Shown one piece after another: positions 32,622-44,505 of a stretch of DNA of 64,000 nt (position 1 is its first letter; each line of letters starts with the position of its first letter). Made by a program: the position numbers and the translations under genes. Origin of the DNA: Castanea sativa (Eukaryota > Streptophyta > Magnoliopsida > Fagales > Fagaceae); NCBI RefSeq assembly GCF_040712315.1, contig NC_134016.1:4627501-4691500 (forward strand), read 5' to 3'. The notes under the pieces were generated by a model that had not been told where the DNA came from, did not search any database, and saw nothing but the letters and a program-made list of their open reading frames with translations.

Positions 32622-33862
32622 AATAGCCAAATACCATGTTTTGACCAAATTTGTAGTAAATTAGTACTGTTTCAGAAATATGTAGCAATATACCACTTTT
32701 TTAGTATTCAAGTTTTACAAAATAGAGTTCTAAATGGTACTTGAGTTCCTAGGTGAGTCACTAATGTGACACTATCGACCTGAAATTCGAGGAATTAAAA
32801 AAATAATGTGGTACTTGATATTGTGAAAATCGAGTACTTCTTTATAGTACTTGAAATTAAGAAGTCGAGTACTTTGTTTTTCTTTGTTTTTTTTTTTTTC
32901 TACTTTTTGTTTCATACAAAAATTTTACTTATTCCATCTACAACTGCTTTTGATTGTTGTGTCCACCATGTTGGGTGCATCATAGCACCGTGGTTCCAGC
33001 CCACACTTGATAAAATACCTCATTAAAGAGGTAGTTGGACAAGGAATAAAAGTCAACATATTTTCTTCTTGGGCAGTGAGTATTTTCTTCTTGGGCAGTG
33101 AGCTAGTGACTTAGGTGTGTTGGACACAGTGAGAAGAAAAAGAAGAAAAGAAAGGGGCTGATACATTAAGGCTATATAGGGGAGAGCTAAAGAAAAAAGA
33201 AAGTGGCTAAATCAAAGTTAAGGTAAGTGAGCTGCATTTATTGTGATTTGATGTAAGAGTGTGAAAGAAAGAAAAGAAAGAAACAATGAAGCACTTTGAC
33301 AATAGTATACTCAATGAGACCTACAACAGTATACTTAATGCGACCTCTGTCATTCAATCCTTTATTTAGGTGTTTTCTAGGGTAAGGGCCATTTTGCATT
33401 TTATTGACTTCCTAACATCTTATGGGCACCTTTAGTAAATAGTTACTACTAGACTACTTTGTACTTAGCTAACTGCAACTCCAATTACTTGCACAAGAAC
33501 TTTTTCAAGTCCAAACACTGTACTTAGTTTGGTGGACACAACGATCACAAGTCGTTGAAGATGAAATAAGTAAAAGTTTTGTACGAAACAAAAAGTAGAA
33601 CAAAAAGAAAAAGAAAAACAAGGTACTCCACTCTCTTAATCTCAGGTACTATAAAGAAGTAATTGATTTTCATAATATTGGGTACCATATCATTTTTTTT
33701 TTTTTTTTTTTCGAATTTTGAGTCAGCAGTTCCACGCTAGCGACTCATCTAGGAATTCGAGTTCACTAAACTCAAGTACTAAAAAAGTAATAAATTGTTA
33801 AATATTTCTGAAACAATACTATTGTCACAAATTTTACCAAAAGTTTGGCTACTTTCGGATTG
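32622..33862. mobile_element. Foldback/MULE-like element with ~400-bp inverted arms (1.24 kb)
   Basis: The left arm (TAGCCAAATACCATG..TGTTTCAGAAATATGTAGCAA) pairs with the reverse complement of the right arm (TAGCCAAACTTTTGG..TGTTTCAGAAATATTTAACAA). Pairing continues through the gagtcactaatgtgacac region and the ccatctacaactgctttt region, about 400 bases per arm. The interior near 33060-33100 has a short direct repeat (tattttcttcttgggcagtg twice). There is no transposase. The frames at 32808-33026 and 33795-34082 overlap the arms and are not genes. Confidence 0.65.
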
Positions 33863-34168
33863 GTTGAAAATTTGGCGTTTTAGCGTAGTACTGGCTCTGG
33901 CTAGTCTATCCTTGCAAAATAAAGTCTCCCATATTGAAAGCGTAGTGTCGGCTAGCCTACAACCTACACGGTATGTCATTGTCAACTATATTTCTAGTGT
34001 GTTTATTATTAGTATGTCATTGTCAACTATATTTTTTTATACAATTATAATTGACTTTAAAAAGTTAATTATAAAACTTTAAAAAGTTCCATTGTTTATC
34101 TTAGAAAACTTATTGCTTTCAGGTAGCGCAATATTAGTTTTATTCAGATAAATAGTAAAAATATTAAT
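33863..34168. repeat. SAD-array intergenic spacer, copy 4 (first part)
   Basis: Matches 1507-1870 (ttgaaaatttggc..gcgtagtact onward). No gene. Confidence 0.6.
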
Positions 34169-34173
34169 GGAAC

Positions 34174-35659
34174 GGTTAAGTTCTAAGAATTTAGGATCTA
34201 GGAATAAAAAAGTGAGATGATGAAAAATATTTAATTTTTCCTCTTGTATGTTCGGTTGGAAGGATGGAAAAGTGAAAGGGCGGAAAACTCTTTTGTTCGG
34301 TTGGAAAGAAAAATGGAAGGATGAAATATGTAATTTATATAAATTGACTATTATACCCTTGTTACATAATATGTAAGAAATAGATTAATTTGTATTCATT
34401 ACATAATATAAAATTTATCACATCATATATATAAATTTATGTTATTATTTTTATTATTATAATGTAAAAATTAGATTAGGTCACGTTGAAAAAAAAAAAA
34501 AAAAAACAAAGAACGTTCAGGTAATGTTGAAAAAAAAAAGAAAAAAAGAAGAAGAAGAAGAACGTTCAGTAACGTTGAAAAAAAAAAAAAACGTTCAGTG
34601 GTCATGAATGAGTTGGTGGGATGGAGTCTTTTTGGTAAAAGTGCAAAAGTAGCACTTTTCTCTCCCATGTTTTCCTCCCAATTTGGGAGGAAAATAATTG
34701 TGGGCCCGTAGAGAAAATTTTCTCCCAGATTTTCCATCCTTTTTGTTTTCTTTTCCCAAACGAACAATGAAAAATGCTATTTTTCCATCATAGTTTTCTC
34801 CCTATATTTTCCATCATCTCTATTTTCACTCCAAACGGATGGATCCTAAATGTATTAAAAATTTAATATGTAATGTTAGCAAACCATAATTATAACTTAG
34901 AGTCTAGATTTAGGCTGCTCAAAGTATGTTTAATATAAAGTTGGAATCGAGTAATTGCAGAAAATTACTGTTCAATTTCTGCAAGGCTCTATCGATCAAA
35001 AATTAGACTCGATCGATTGAAGCTCGTGCATAATTTTTTTTTCTTTATAGAATTTTCAACTCAGCCCAAGCTCATATGACGTGTAGGGTTTTATGTTTTG
35101 GCTTAAGTATAAAAGAAAAAATCGTAGCCACGTTTTGATGTTGTTGTTTTTGCTGTGTGTGTGAATCTCTTGTGAGATTTAGAGATGTTTGCCTTTATAC
35201 ACACTTAGGGTTATCAAGATCGAGATTGATGTCGAGAGCTTGGTGATCGTTTCAGTTGCTGCATAAAGAACTTAAAGAAAAATAAGTGGTATACTTGTGG
35301 ATACTGTGGATCTCAGAAAGAAGTAGTTTGTGGACTTGAAGCTATCACGTGGTCATGGTAGTAATTTTTCTATTCGATTTAGCAATAGGATGTTAGTGGT
35401 CTAAGTCTCTATTGTAAAACTTCAATTATTTCATAGTGGATCTGTTTTACCTTGAGGATATTTAGGTTAAATCCTCCCTAGGTTTTTTACCGGTTTGGTT
35501 TTCTTGGGTTATCATATCGTTGTGTTATTTATTTTCCACATTGTTTCAATGATATTATTTACTTGTGCTAACCTAGATTTGAATAATTTACCTAAATTAA
35601 TCATTTGGCTAAATAACTAAGTTAATCTGTTTGTTTTTAAGGGGTCTATAAAACGTACA
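34174..35659 (+). mobile_element. Solo LTR of a Ty1/copia family, split by a nested insert
   Basis: The body (34851-35659) aligns with the LTR at 52444-53243 and the inverted LTR at 56361-57222. Shared landmarks are the cgatcgat motifs, gacgtgtagggtttta, a segment near catagtggatctgtttt and aaggggtct near the end. The flanks ggaac (34169-34173) and ggaat (35660-35664) fit a 5-bp target duplication, and the empty site ggaac is at 12404-12408. There is no internal coding region, so it probably arose by LTR-LTR recombination. Confidence 0.75.
34191..34850. mobile_element. TIR-type non-autonomous insert inside the solo LTR (~660 bp)
   Basis: It interrupts the LTR 5' end. The left end TTTAGGATC..GAGATGATG and the reverse complement of the right end TTTAGGATC..GAGATGATGG are inverted copies. 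The interior repeats ggaaagaaaa- and tctcccattttcc-like motifs on both sides. A-rich runs at 34488-34590 generate the Phe-rich frame 34471-34767, which is not a gene. Superfamily not assigned. Confidence 0.5.
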
Positions 35660-36736
35660 GGAATTATGTTTTCCAACGAACATCTTGTACCCATTAGATG
35701 TAGAGTATTAGGTTCTCAATTTTTTTTTCCTTTTTTTGGAGAGTTATTAGGTTCACAATTAGATTCAAACACCTGGTTACGTTGACCAATAAAGTACCTA
35801 CTATTATTTTCAAAATTAATTAAATTTAATGCAATTAGGTATTTGAATAGATCCGATGAAGCTAATATATTGTACCTAAAATATTGTGTCTAAGTTTTAC
35901 CATATTATTTATTCATTTCACTTTTACTAGTAAATCTTCAAGTGAGATTTTCCAATATATGCTCTGTAATGTTTCAAAGGAAAAAATGTTCATACGCCTC
36001 CTAAACTTAAAGGTAATGGTCATGGCATCCCTTGAACTTTTATTTTAACCAATTTACTTCTTGAACTTTACACAACTGTCAAATTAAAACCTCTATTAGT
36101 CTCTCGTTTAGACACAAACATAATACGTGTGCATCTCATGTGAACTTTAAACCACCAAATTTCCAAGGGCTAAACCGCATGAGAGGGAGAGAGACTTTCG
36201 GCCCAATTGAGGGGGTCTATAAGCATTTTTTTTCCCTTTTTCTAAGCTAAAATACACCTTACTGTCTCTTAAAAAAAAAAGAAAAAAAAGGGAGAACTTT
36301 ACTTCTTTCAATTTTGAGATTATATCTAAATTAGTCATCAATTTTTAAAATTTACAATTTACGCCGTCAAGTATTCCAAGGTGTGACCCTTCCATCAAAG
36401 TCTTTCACTTTTTTGCCACCAAACCTAGTAAATAAATAACTCCGTTTTTTATAGAAAAATTAGAAAAGAATATAAAGTTAAAACTCTATTTTTAAAACAT
36501 TAAAAAATTAATTATAACCACACCAATTTATTAGTTCTAATACTTGTACTTCAACTTCATTAATTTTTTCAATCTGTCAAAACATTAAAACTTCAACTTA
36601 ATTCTTTAACTAAAAACATTGAAGAAATTTCATTTTTTTAGTTATATTTATTTGATTATTTCTATTTTACTAAACAACATTTTTTTTTTCTCTTGGTTTC
36701 GCCAAGTGAATGAAATAAATCACCCTTTTTTTTCAA
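35660..36736. repeat. SAD-array intergenic spacer, copy 4 (second part)
   Basis: Matches 1880-2930 and 12410-13440. No gene. Confidence 0.6.
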
Positions 36737-36749
36737 TAAAAAATTGAGG

Positions 36750-36927
36750 GCAATAATGGCAAAATACCCATTTCGCTCAAAAATTTTAGCAAAATGCCGC
36801 TATTCTGAAACAATTTAGGAAAATGTCCTATTTTGAAACTCGATTTTTAGAAAATTGAGTTACTTGAAAAAAATTACATGGAACTTGAGTACCTTGAATA
36901 GAACTTGAGTTCCTGAAACTTGAGTTC

Positions 36928-36959
<32 letters not shown>

Positions 36960-37120
36960 AAGTTTGATTACCTATAGCTCGATTTTCTAAAAATCAAGTT
37001 TTTCATTGAAACTCGATTTTTAGAAATCAAGTTTAAAAAAGGAGCATTTTTCTAAATAGTTTCAGAACATGAGCATTTTGCTCCATGTTTTGCGCGAAAG
37101 GGGTATATCCCCATTTTGGC
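36750..37120. mobile_element. MULE-type MITE (371 bp)
   Basis: The ends GCAATAATGGCAAAATACCC and, reverse-complemented, GCCAAAATGGGGATATACCC form inverted repeats that continue inward (AGCAAAATGC). It is flanked by taaaaaattgagg at 36737-36749 and 37121-37133. Paralogous spacers near 2930 and 13455 lack it. It contains a 29-base T run. Confidence 0.7.
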
Positions 37121-37133
37121 TAAAAAATTGAGG

Positions 37134-37450
37134 AAAAAGATGATTAAATGAAATTAGGTGTTGGTTTTAGTCACCTTAAAAAGGTAAATGCATTAACTTT
37201 CTTGAGTTGAATGTACTAATTACATACATCTTAGCACATGCATTAACCTTCTAGGGCGCCAAATGTACCAAGTATGTGCTTTAACCATTTTAGTAACAAA
37301 TATTTATTTACTTGTTTTTTACGGCACTTTAAAAGGCATGTTTGTTTACTCTGGAATTCAACATTTTAAAGCTAATGCTCTATATGCTTTAGTACTATAT
37401 TGTTAAATTCAAATACCTTCTTGCATTGCCTATAACCAATAAAACACAAA

Positions 37451-37489
<39 letters not shown>

Positions 37490-38619
37490 ATTTGCTAAAA
37501 ATATAGTCTTACACGGTTACACCCCTTGATTTCTTCATGTAGCTTAGGGTACTATATTGTTCAATTACTATTGTAAAGTATGGAGCTTTTCCTTTCTCTT
37601 TCTTTTCCCCCTCATGTTTTTTAAATAAAAATTTCAAAATAATATGATTTACATAAAAATCTATTATTACAATTTTCAACAACTTTAAAGAATTATTCGA
37701 GTTGAAACTCTGTCTTTTTTAAACATAAAAAGGGAAAAAAATTATTAAACCACACCAATTTATTAGTTCAACTATTAGTTTTTAGTTTACTTCAACTAAA
37801 TCATTAATTTTGTTTAAACTTGTTAAAACATTAAAAGTTAATCTCAATTCTTTAACTAAACATTGATAATTTTTCTATAAGTTATATTTATTTTATTTCT
37901 ATTTTACTAAACCATATCAATTTTTATTTTTATTTTTCTGTTTTGCTAGGTGTAAGAACTATGAAGTAAACTACTTTTTTCTTTTTTGGTCTAAGAAAGT
38001 GAGTGAAATAGAAGACTGGATACAGTTAATAGGTTTTAGTTTTAAGTCCTGGGCAGATTAACCTTCTTGTGCGCCAAATGTACAAAGTAAACCACCTATG
38101 AATGCACTTCTTGGTACCAGAAAATGACTCTCCTATTGAGAAGAAATTAAACTAGCTAACCCTTAAAGAGAATAGTCAATAGAAGAAAAGAGAGGGCTAG
38201 TTGGGTTTTGCATATTAAACTAGGTTGTGTTTTGATTCATATTAAATTAGCCCATAAATTGCGCATAAATACTATTGAAAAATGAGCCAAACAAGTCAAG
38301 TCTGACCTCACATGCATGATGCAACAATAACATTTGTCTTAAGTAAATTCTTTGGTTACAGTTAGATAGGGCTAAGAACAACACCAACTTATCCTTTATC
38401 ATTTAACATATGATTTGTACATTATTTTGCTCGTAAAATCTGACATAAGGATTTTTTTTTTGGTAGTTTATTTCACTTATAGCTACGTGATATTGTTTGG
38501 TCTTCTTATAAAGAGAACTAAGCTTGAAACCTTCCTCCCCAATTATTTTAATATTTAAATTAGAAAAAAAAAAGTACTGGTGGGAAGAAACTAGGAAAAT
38601 AGAACATCTAATAAGCTAG
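37134..38619. repeat. SAD-array intergenic spacer, copy 4 (exon-3-proximal)
   Basis: Matches 13450-15663 without the tandem array, the MITE and the Pack-MULE, so it serves as the empty site for all three. Includes an (ATT)n run at 37451-37488. No gene. Confidence 0.65.
37451..37488. repeat. (ATT)n microsatellite
   Basis: About twelve ATT units; the orthologous position at 14240 holds a MITE. Confidence 0.9.
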
Positions 38620-41359
38620 CTACACCACTCTACCAGAAATCCAGCTTAAAGGAATGGTGGGTGCTTTTTGGGCCTTTGCCATAGCTCTCTCCTCTAGCCA
38701 TCTCATCCTTTGAGCCAACCTACATACATAGTCCTGGGCTTCTCGTCCCTCACTTGTAAGTCCAGTCAGCGTCTGTACCTTCCATTTAGTCACCAAAAGT
38801 TCCACAACTTCTGGTCATGGCCATCATACATCAAATGGGCTGGCATTGAGATTTTCCTCTTCATCATGTCTGCCAAGGCTATTACCATTTCATTTGGATC
38901 GAGCTCAAAATGCTTCTCAGCTATTTTTGTATAAGCAGTTTCATGGCGCTTCTCATCTGAGGCAATCATGCCACATACTTGGGCAAGCTTTACTTCCCCA
39001 TGTTGCATGGCCAGCTTGGCTGTGTTCCCATGAGAGATAAATGCTGCTTGTTCTTGGAATGATGTGTAAATGGTCCAAAGGTATGGATTATCGCCGGTGC
39101 CAATATGCTAGGTCCAAAATGCATTAGACATTAACATGTTGAACTATATGAATTTTGAGAGTATAGATCTCCATCCAATAACATTATAAATTTGAAGAGC
39201 ATTTCATGTGGGAATAACATAACACGGCTTAACTCGTCAATGTTAGGTTTTAGATGTAAACTCAATGAGACATTGTCTTAAAAGGGAGATGTAGTTATTC
39301 TATTTGAATTATGTTAGAAGTTTGGACAAAGAACTGACTGCAATTTTGAAAACCCAGAGCTGTTTTGATTGGAATAGCACCTATCTGTTAACCAAATCTG
39401 ATAATTAGAATAAATTAACCCCTAACAAGCATGAATACTACAAAACCTCTAACGTGTCCGTGTCGGACATGCCAGGACACTTTTACATGCTTGTCTTCAT
39501 TAATTGGATTATATATTTTTAAAGTTTTGATAGTTGTTATTTATTTTGAAAACTTACAAATAAAATAAAATATGCCTATAAGTAAAAATATTTACCTAAT
39601 ATATTAATTAATTAATTGTTGAATCTTCACCATATTGAGTCCTAATTTTTTTTAAAAGAATTATTATGTCATCGTGTCTCATGTCTTCACAAAAATATAT
39701 AACTATTTAGAGCTTTTTTCTTGCAAACAATAGGTGATAAAGACTACATCATGCTAATTTTTTTCTCTCAAAATTTCTTCAAGTGTTAATTTTTTTAAAA
39801 AAATTTTAATTTTTTATATTTTAAGGTGTAGAAGGAAAAAATTGTTAAAATCTTCATTTCTTACAAGTTAAAAAAGTTTTGAAATTCTTATGTTGCATAT
39901 CTTACCATTCCTGACCCAATCAAGTATTGAGTTGTTTTCTCAATTTGCTTCATGTCTACTTTTTCAGAAAGGAAGAGGTACTTACAATTGAGAAGATCAC
40001 CATGCTTGTTTTCTTCTGCACTCCATGCCCTAGCCCAAATTGCCCAAGGTGTGTTATATATCTACACCCATTTCATCATGAAAATTTTTTGTGGAATTAA
40101 TTCAAGTTTGGTAAGTTGGAAGGGCTTCTTCTGTGATCATATCACCAAATAAGGCAACAAATTACTCGTCGGGAATGTCTCCTGTTCTCTTCCTTAGTTC
40201 ATTGACTTGCTCAATAAATCCATCTGAGGTAGGATCTGGCAAAAAATCTTGTGGTTGCCAACATTCCTCAACAGATTTTAGGAGAGTTAGGACATTGTTT
40301 TTAGCCCAATCCTCCATAGATTTGAAAATTTCAACCACCTTAGGTGGCATGGGACGGGCTTTGTTCACATTGAATTCACTGGGATGGCCTAAACACTTTT
40401 CTACTCCTCTAAATCCAAAGAGAGGGAAGCAATTAATGTTAGGATGTTGAATCTAAAATGCAAACCTTGGTCAAATTAAATACTTATGAAAACAACAATT
40501 TATTTATGTATACCGGTTTGGTATAGATTAATTTTAGCTTTATGAAATTATAATTATTTGAAAAAACTGTACCTAGATAATAAAAAATTTTTAAAAAATG
40601 AAGTTTATAAAAGTTGTATCATGAAAAAAAAATTAACAAGAAGTGATTTTAAACTGCAATGCCAAATGCATCCATCATTTATTAGTAGGGGTTGTTTTGG
40701 GTGATCCCCAAAGAGAAGGAACTCAAGTCCAAAACTCTTTCTAGACGTCCAATAGAGGCTAATAGTACATGGCAAAGAAAATGACTCAATGACATAAATT
40801 CACAAGAGATCAAATAAATTAAACAATACTTTCAATATCTATTAGTGTGAGATACAGCAAAATGAGGAAAGTAAAGGAGATGGTAAAGAAAGAGAGAGCA
40901 CTATTGTGCTACCACAGGTACAACATATCCTTAAGTTTACAATTGTGCTACAATACTTTCTAAATTTAAGATGCTACTGTAGTGAAGTTGTAAAAGTTTT
41001 TAAGTTTTACAAGTTCGAGTAATGCATCTTTTTAATGGTTGAATGCTAAAATTTAGCATATTCGGAGTTATGCTCTAAGTGATTAAGTAGAGTAAGTGTT
41101 TTAGGTGAGTTGGATATTAATGGGTTATTAATGCAACGCTTTGTACTAAGTTTGAGATGCTCCTAAGATCCATGAAAGGATGGCAAGCTTCAATTTTGTT
41201 TTTGCATAGGTACTAGGGTGGGTTGGATTAATCATAATTCAAATAATTTTTTTACTAAACTTGATTTTATGAACCCTTTTAGGCCAAAATGGCGCTTAGA
41301 GAACCTAATAAATCTGCCAAAGCTCGTTAGATAGCATTAAATGAAGTTGGAATGCTTCC

Positions 41360-41904
41360 AAGGAAGTCAATCTCGTACCAAAAGTTGTATCAGTTTGACT
41401 AGTGAAACGGTATATTTCGGTACCAGTCAATACAAGTGTACTGTTTCAAGTTTACCGTTATTTTTTATATTTATAAATATGTGTGTGTGTGTGTGTGTAT
41501 TGTAATAAATATAAAAGTTTACCATAAAACATTACTTTAATTCAAAACAAATTATTCATAGTTTTAGACTTTAGCATCAATTAAAAGAACAAAAACACAA
41601 TATAAAAAATAGAAAGTTTAATTTTTCATTGCATAATAAGAAAAAATAATAATATTAATAAATTAATGCAAATATGTTACCATTCTGTCTTTACAAAAAT
41701 TTAAAAATTATAAAACTAAAAAAGAAAAAATTTCTTTTATACTGACCGGTATTGTCCAAAATTGGCTAGTATGGCCTGTACGATGGCATTTAAAATGGTA
41801 CGGAACTTTGGCATTTCGATACTAGTATATGTACCGGTACGATACGTACTGGTACAATACATACCAACCAATATAACTAGTACCAATATAGTATTGACTA
41901 CCTT
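41360..41904. mobile_element. MULE-like MITE in SAD intron 1 (545 bp)
   Basis: The ends AAGGAAGTCAATCTCGTACC and, reverse-complemented, AAGGTAGTCAATACTATATT form inverted repeats. The interior is rich in ggtacgg-type motifs and has a (TG)n run (41480-41498). The flanks aatgcttcc and catgcttct suggest a 9-bp duplication; the paralogue near 5208-5216 is uninterrupted. A related fragment is at about 61905-61990. Confidence 0.65.
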
Positions 41905-42299
41905 GCATGCTTCTCATTGCCAAATGCGGTCAGGCAGAATTTTTAGTGACATAAAGCAACCTGTGAAGGTATCCTTTGATGTCTAAAGGGCTAGCACATG
42001 GGCTTATTCATGGTTGTTCAAATGTTGCAAATGTCACTAGCCACTTTGGAAGCTTTATATCTTGGGCCATGTTAAACCCAAAATAGACCTAATCTTTACT
42101 CTCCATACTAGAATCCCCTTTTGCTTTCCCTCATTAAAGTACATGGGCTTGGGCCACGTGTAGGATGGAATAAGATATTACAAAACAAAGATAATTGGTC
42201 CTAAGGGCTTAGGCTTTGCTTCTTATGGGCCTATCAAGTCTTATAGAAATATAGGCATCAATATATCTTTCATAATTTCTAATGAATTAAATAGGGGTA

Positions 42300-42681
42300 A
42301 ATTTTAGTTACAATTTTGGTTATAGCCTAAAACTATAACTTTATTCAATATCTTTTTATTGGATGTAAATTTTAACAAATCTACCATTGTATTGCATCTT
42401 TTTCGTATATTTTTCATACTTACAAAATTTCTAAAAAATTAAAGATTAATAGTTATATCATCAATAAATTATTTAAATTGAAATTTTTTGTAGTTTAATA
42501 TTATACATAAAATAAAATATTATCGATCACACAGTAAACAACATCAGATTTATACAAAATTTGACATGTTTATTAAGAGCATAAACAATTCAACCGTTAG
42601 ATTTTCAAAATATGTAGTAATATTTATTTTATTGAGCAAGTTTGTAGCCTTAAACTACAACCAATCTTGTAACTAAACTTT
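42300..42681. mobile_element. Long-TIR MITE in SAD intron 1 (382 bp)
   Basis: The ends AAATTTTAGTTACAATTTTGG and AAAGTTTAGTTACAAGATTGG (right end reverse-complemented) pair over about 40 bases. Absent from the paralogous position near 5585. Confidence 0.6.
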
Positions 42682-43140
42682 GTTCATTAAGTAATCATAT
42701 CAATACTAATATAGTAAAAGTGATCATCATATTATTATAACTTTGTATTTAGGCATATATACCTTGTCTAAAGGACAAATATAATAAATCATTATATTAT
42801 AATACATGATGTGAAAATCAACAATTCAAATGATTTATTGATCCATCTTTCATTCTAATTATAAAAAGAAATGTTAATTCTTGTGAAAAAGAGGAGAGAA
42901 TTTGAAATTTAAACTCACTTGATGTTGGAGAAGATGGAGGAAGTCATAGAAAATTTAGGAGATCTCTGAGTTCTCATTGCTAGGAGAGATAGTGTTGAAG
43001 GAAAGGAGTGAAAGTTGAAGGAGCTGAGTATTAAAGTCAGGTCTTCTCTTTAACCTCTCTTTTAGTTCTGGAACACTAAACACTGAGATAAAGAGTGAAT
43101 TCACTGAATTGTTAGTACATAGCTATTATGAATTCACGAA

Positions 43141-43150
43141 TATTATATAA
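43141..43150 (-). promoter_or_regulatory. TATA-like box of the SAD pseudogene at 38620-43040
   Basis: TTATATAA-type run about 100 bases upstream of the lost start codon, in the paralogous position of the other SAD promoters. Confidence 0.4.
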
Positions 43151-43526
43151 ATTCTTTTTATTGTGGTTCCTTGCCTAATAAAGTCTCACATTTTAGTCTT
43201 TCTCTAACAAAAAGTCTCCCATATTAGTAACTGTAGTGCCGGCTAGTTTACAATCTACATGGTATGTCGATTATATTCTGGCATGTATTATTAAGTGGTG
43301 GAAATTAGGCATTTTTAGGATGCCATCTAGTTCAGATAAGTTTTAATTTTTGATTAGTCCAATTAAGATAAGTTACTTTAAAATGTTAATTATGAAAAAA
43401 AGAAAGTTACTTTAGAAAGTTCCTTAATCCATTATTACATGAAGCTATATTATTTAGGATAAAACTTAAGTATAGTCCGTTAGATGTAGTGTATTAGATT
43501 GTCAATCAGATTCAAATACTTGATTA
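43151..43526. repeat. SAD-array intergenic spacer, copy 5 (truncated)
   Basis: Matches 1550-2035 in part and stops at 43526, where foreign sequence begins. Confidence 0.55.
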
Positions 43527-44505
43527 CTGGTGGCGGAGCTAGAGGAGGGGCCTGAGGGACCCATGACCCCCCTTGCTTTTTGAAATGTGCTAAACTTAAA
43601 AATGATCTAAAACCATCTCTAAATACATTTATCCACCCCCACCCAAGGAATTTGAAGGAAAAAAAAAATAATACTGGGTTGAGTTTCACTCAAATTTTAG
43701 AATTGGTTTAGAAAACAACCCAAAACATAATACAAAAATGATACATGAAAGTTGGAACTCAAAAAAAAATAAAAATTCCAGCCCATTCATTAGCCCATAG
43801 CCCCTCCAAATAGATACAAACAACAATAACATTTTCAGCAAATCCCAAATCTGTTTAGATGAAAAAAAAAAAAAAAATCCCTTACACTGCTCTACACACA
43901 ATATTGCACACTTTGCCTCAACGACTTGCCAGTAAGCCCACGCCTAAGCCATAGACAGACTCCAGTTCAGTCATTGGTGTGCTGTGTGTAGTGGTATCTC
44001 ATTATCTCAGTGTGTTTATGCCTTTTTTTTTTTGGGAAGATCTTTGTGCTTATGTAGTTTTATGTTTTTTACTTTTTGAGACTTTTCTAGCTTTCTGTAC
44101 GTTGTGTTGTGGTTTACACTTCCAGCTTGCATCATTAGAATGTTATTTTATATTTAGTGTTGACAACAGTACAATCTCTTTTCAACAGTGACTTTAAGGT
44201 TTAAAGAGTAATCTTAGGATTACAAATTATGTCACAATTTTTTTTATCACAATTTTAACATAGCAGATTTTAAGTGGTTAATCATCACTTATATGTGAAT
44301 CTACAATTTTTTCATCACTAATTACACTCTACTATGTCATAGTAATGGTGAAAAGTTGTGAAAATTTTTGTGGTCTTAAATTTTTTCTAGTTTAAATAAC
44401 AGTGTGTATGTTTTGTGGTTTACAACTACCCCTATTAATGTTTATAATTTTAATTTACATTTATGTTTTGTTTCGTTTATTTGACACGCACATATATATT
44501 GATAA
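43527..44505. mobile_element. Probable hAT-type element fragment
   Basis: Begins CTGGTGGCGGAGCTAGAGG, a typical plant hAT terminus, where the SAD spacer ends. No matching right terminus and no hAT dimerisation or transposase motif was recognised; the frames at 43480-44191 are low-complexity. Treated as a 5' fragment. Confidence 0.4.

Larger units (their letters stand above)
38620..43040 (-). pseudogene. SAD pseudogene with all three exons
   Basis: Exon 1 is 43040-42919, exon 2 40408-39906, exon 3 39107-38620. The start ATG is CTG (43040-43038). Exon 2 has TAA for Tyr at 40162-40164 (DE-stop-FVAL), TGA for Arg at 40102-40104, and a small TA-rich insertion near 40055. Exon 3 lacks about 67 bases after MYDGHD, which shifts the frame, though the DEKRHE iron motif and the SWISGRVV tail remain. 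The splice sites are still GT-AG. Intron 1 (about 2.5 kb) contains two MITEs (41360-41904, 42300-42681). The same order and phases as the complete gene at 26833-29115 make the assignment firm. Confidence 0.9.

Noticed and set aside
34471..34767. A Phe-rich 98-aa minus-strand protein
   Set aside because: Produced by poly-A tracts of the TIR element inside the solo LTR.
43527..44505. A hAT transposase gene
   Set aside because: Only a terminus-like start was seen; the frames lack hATC or BED-type motifs and are low complexity.
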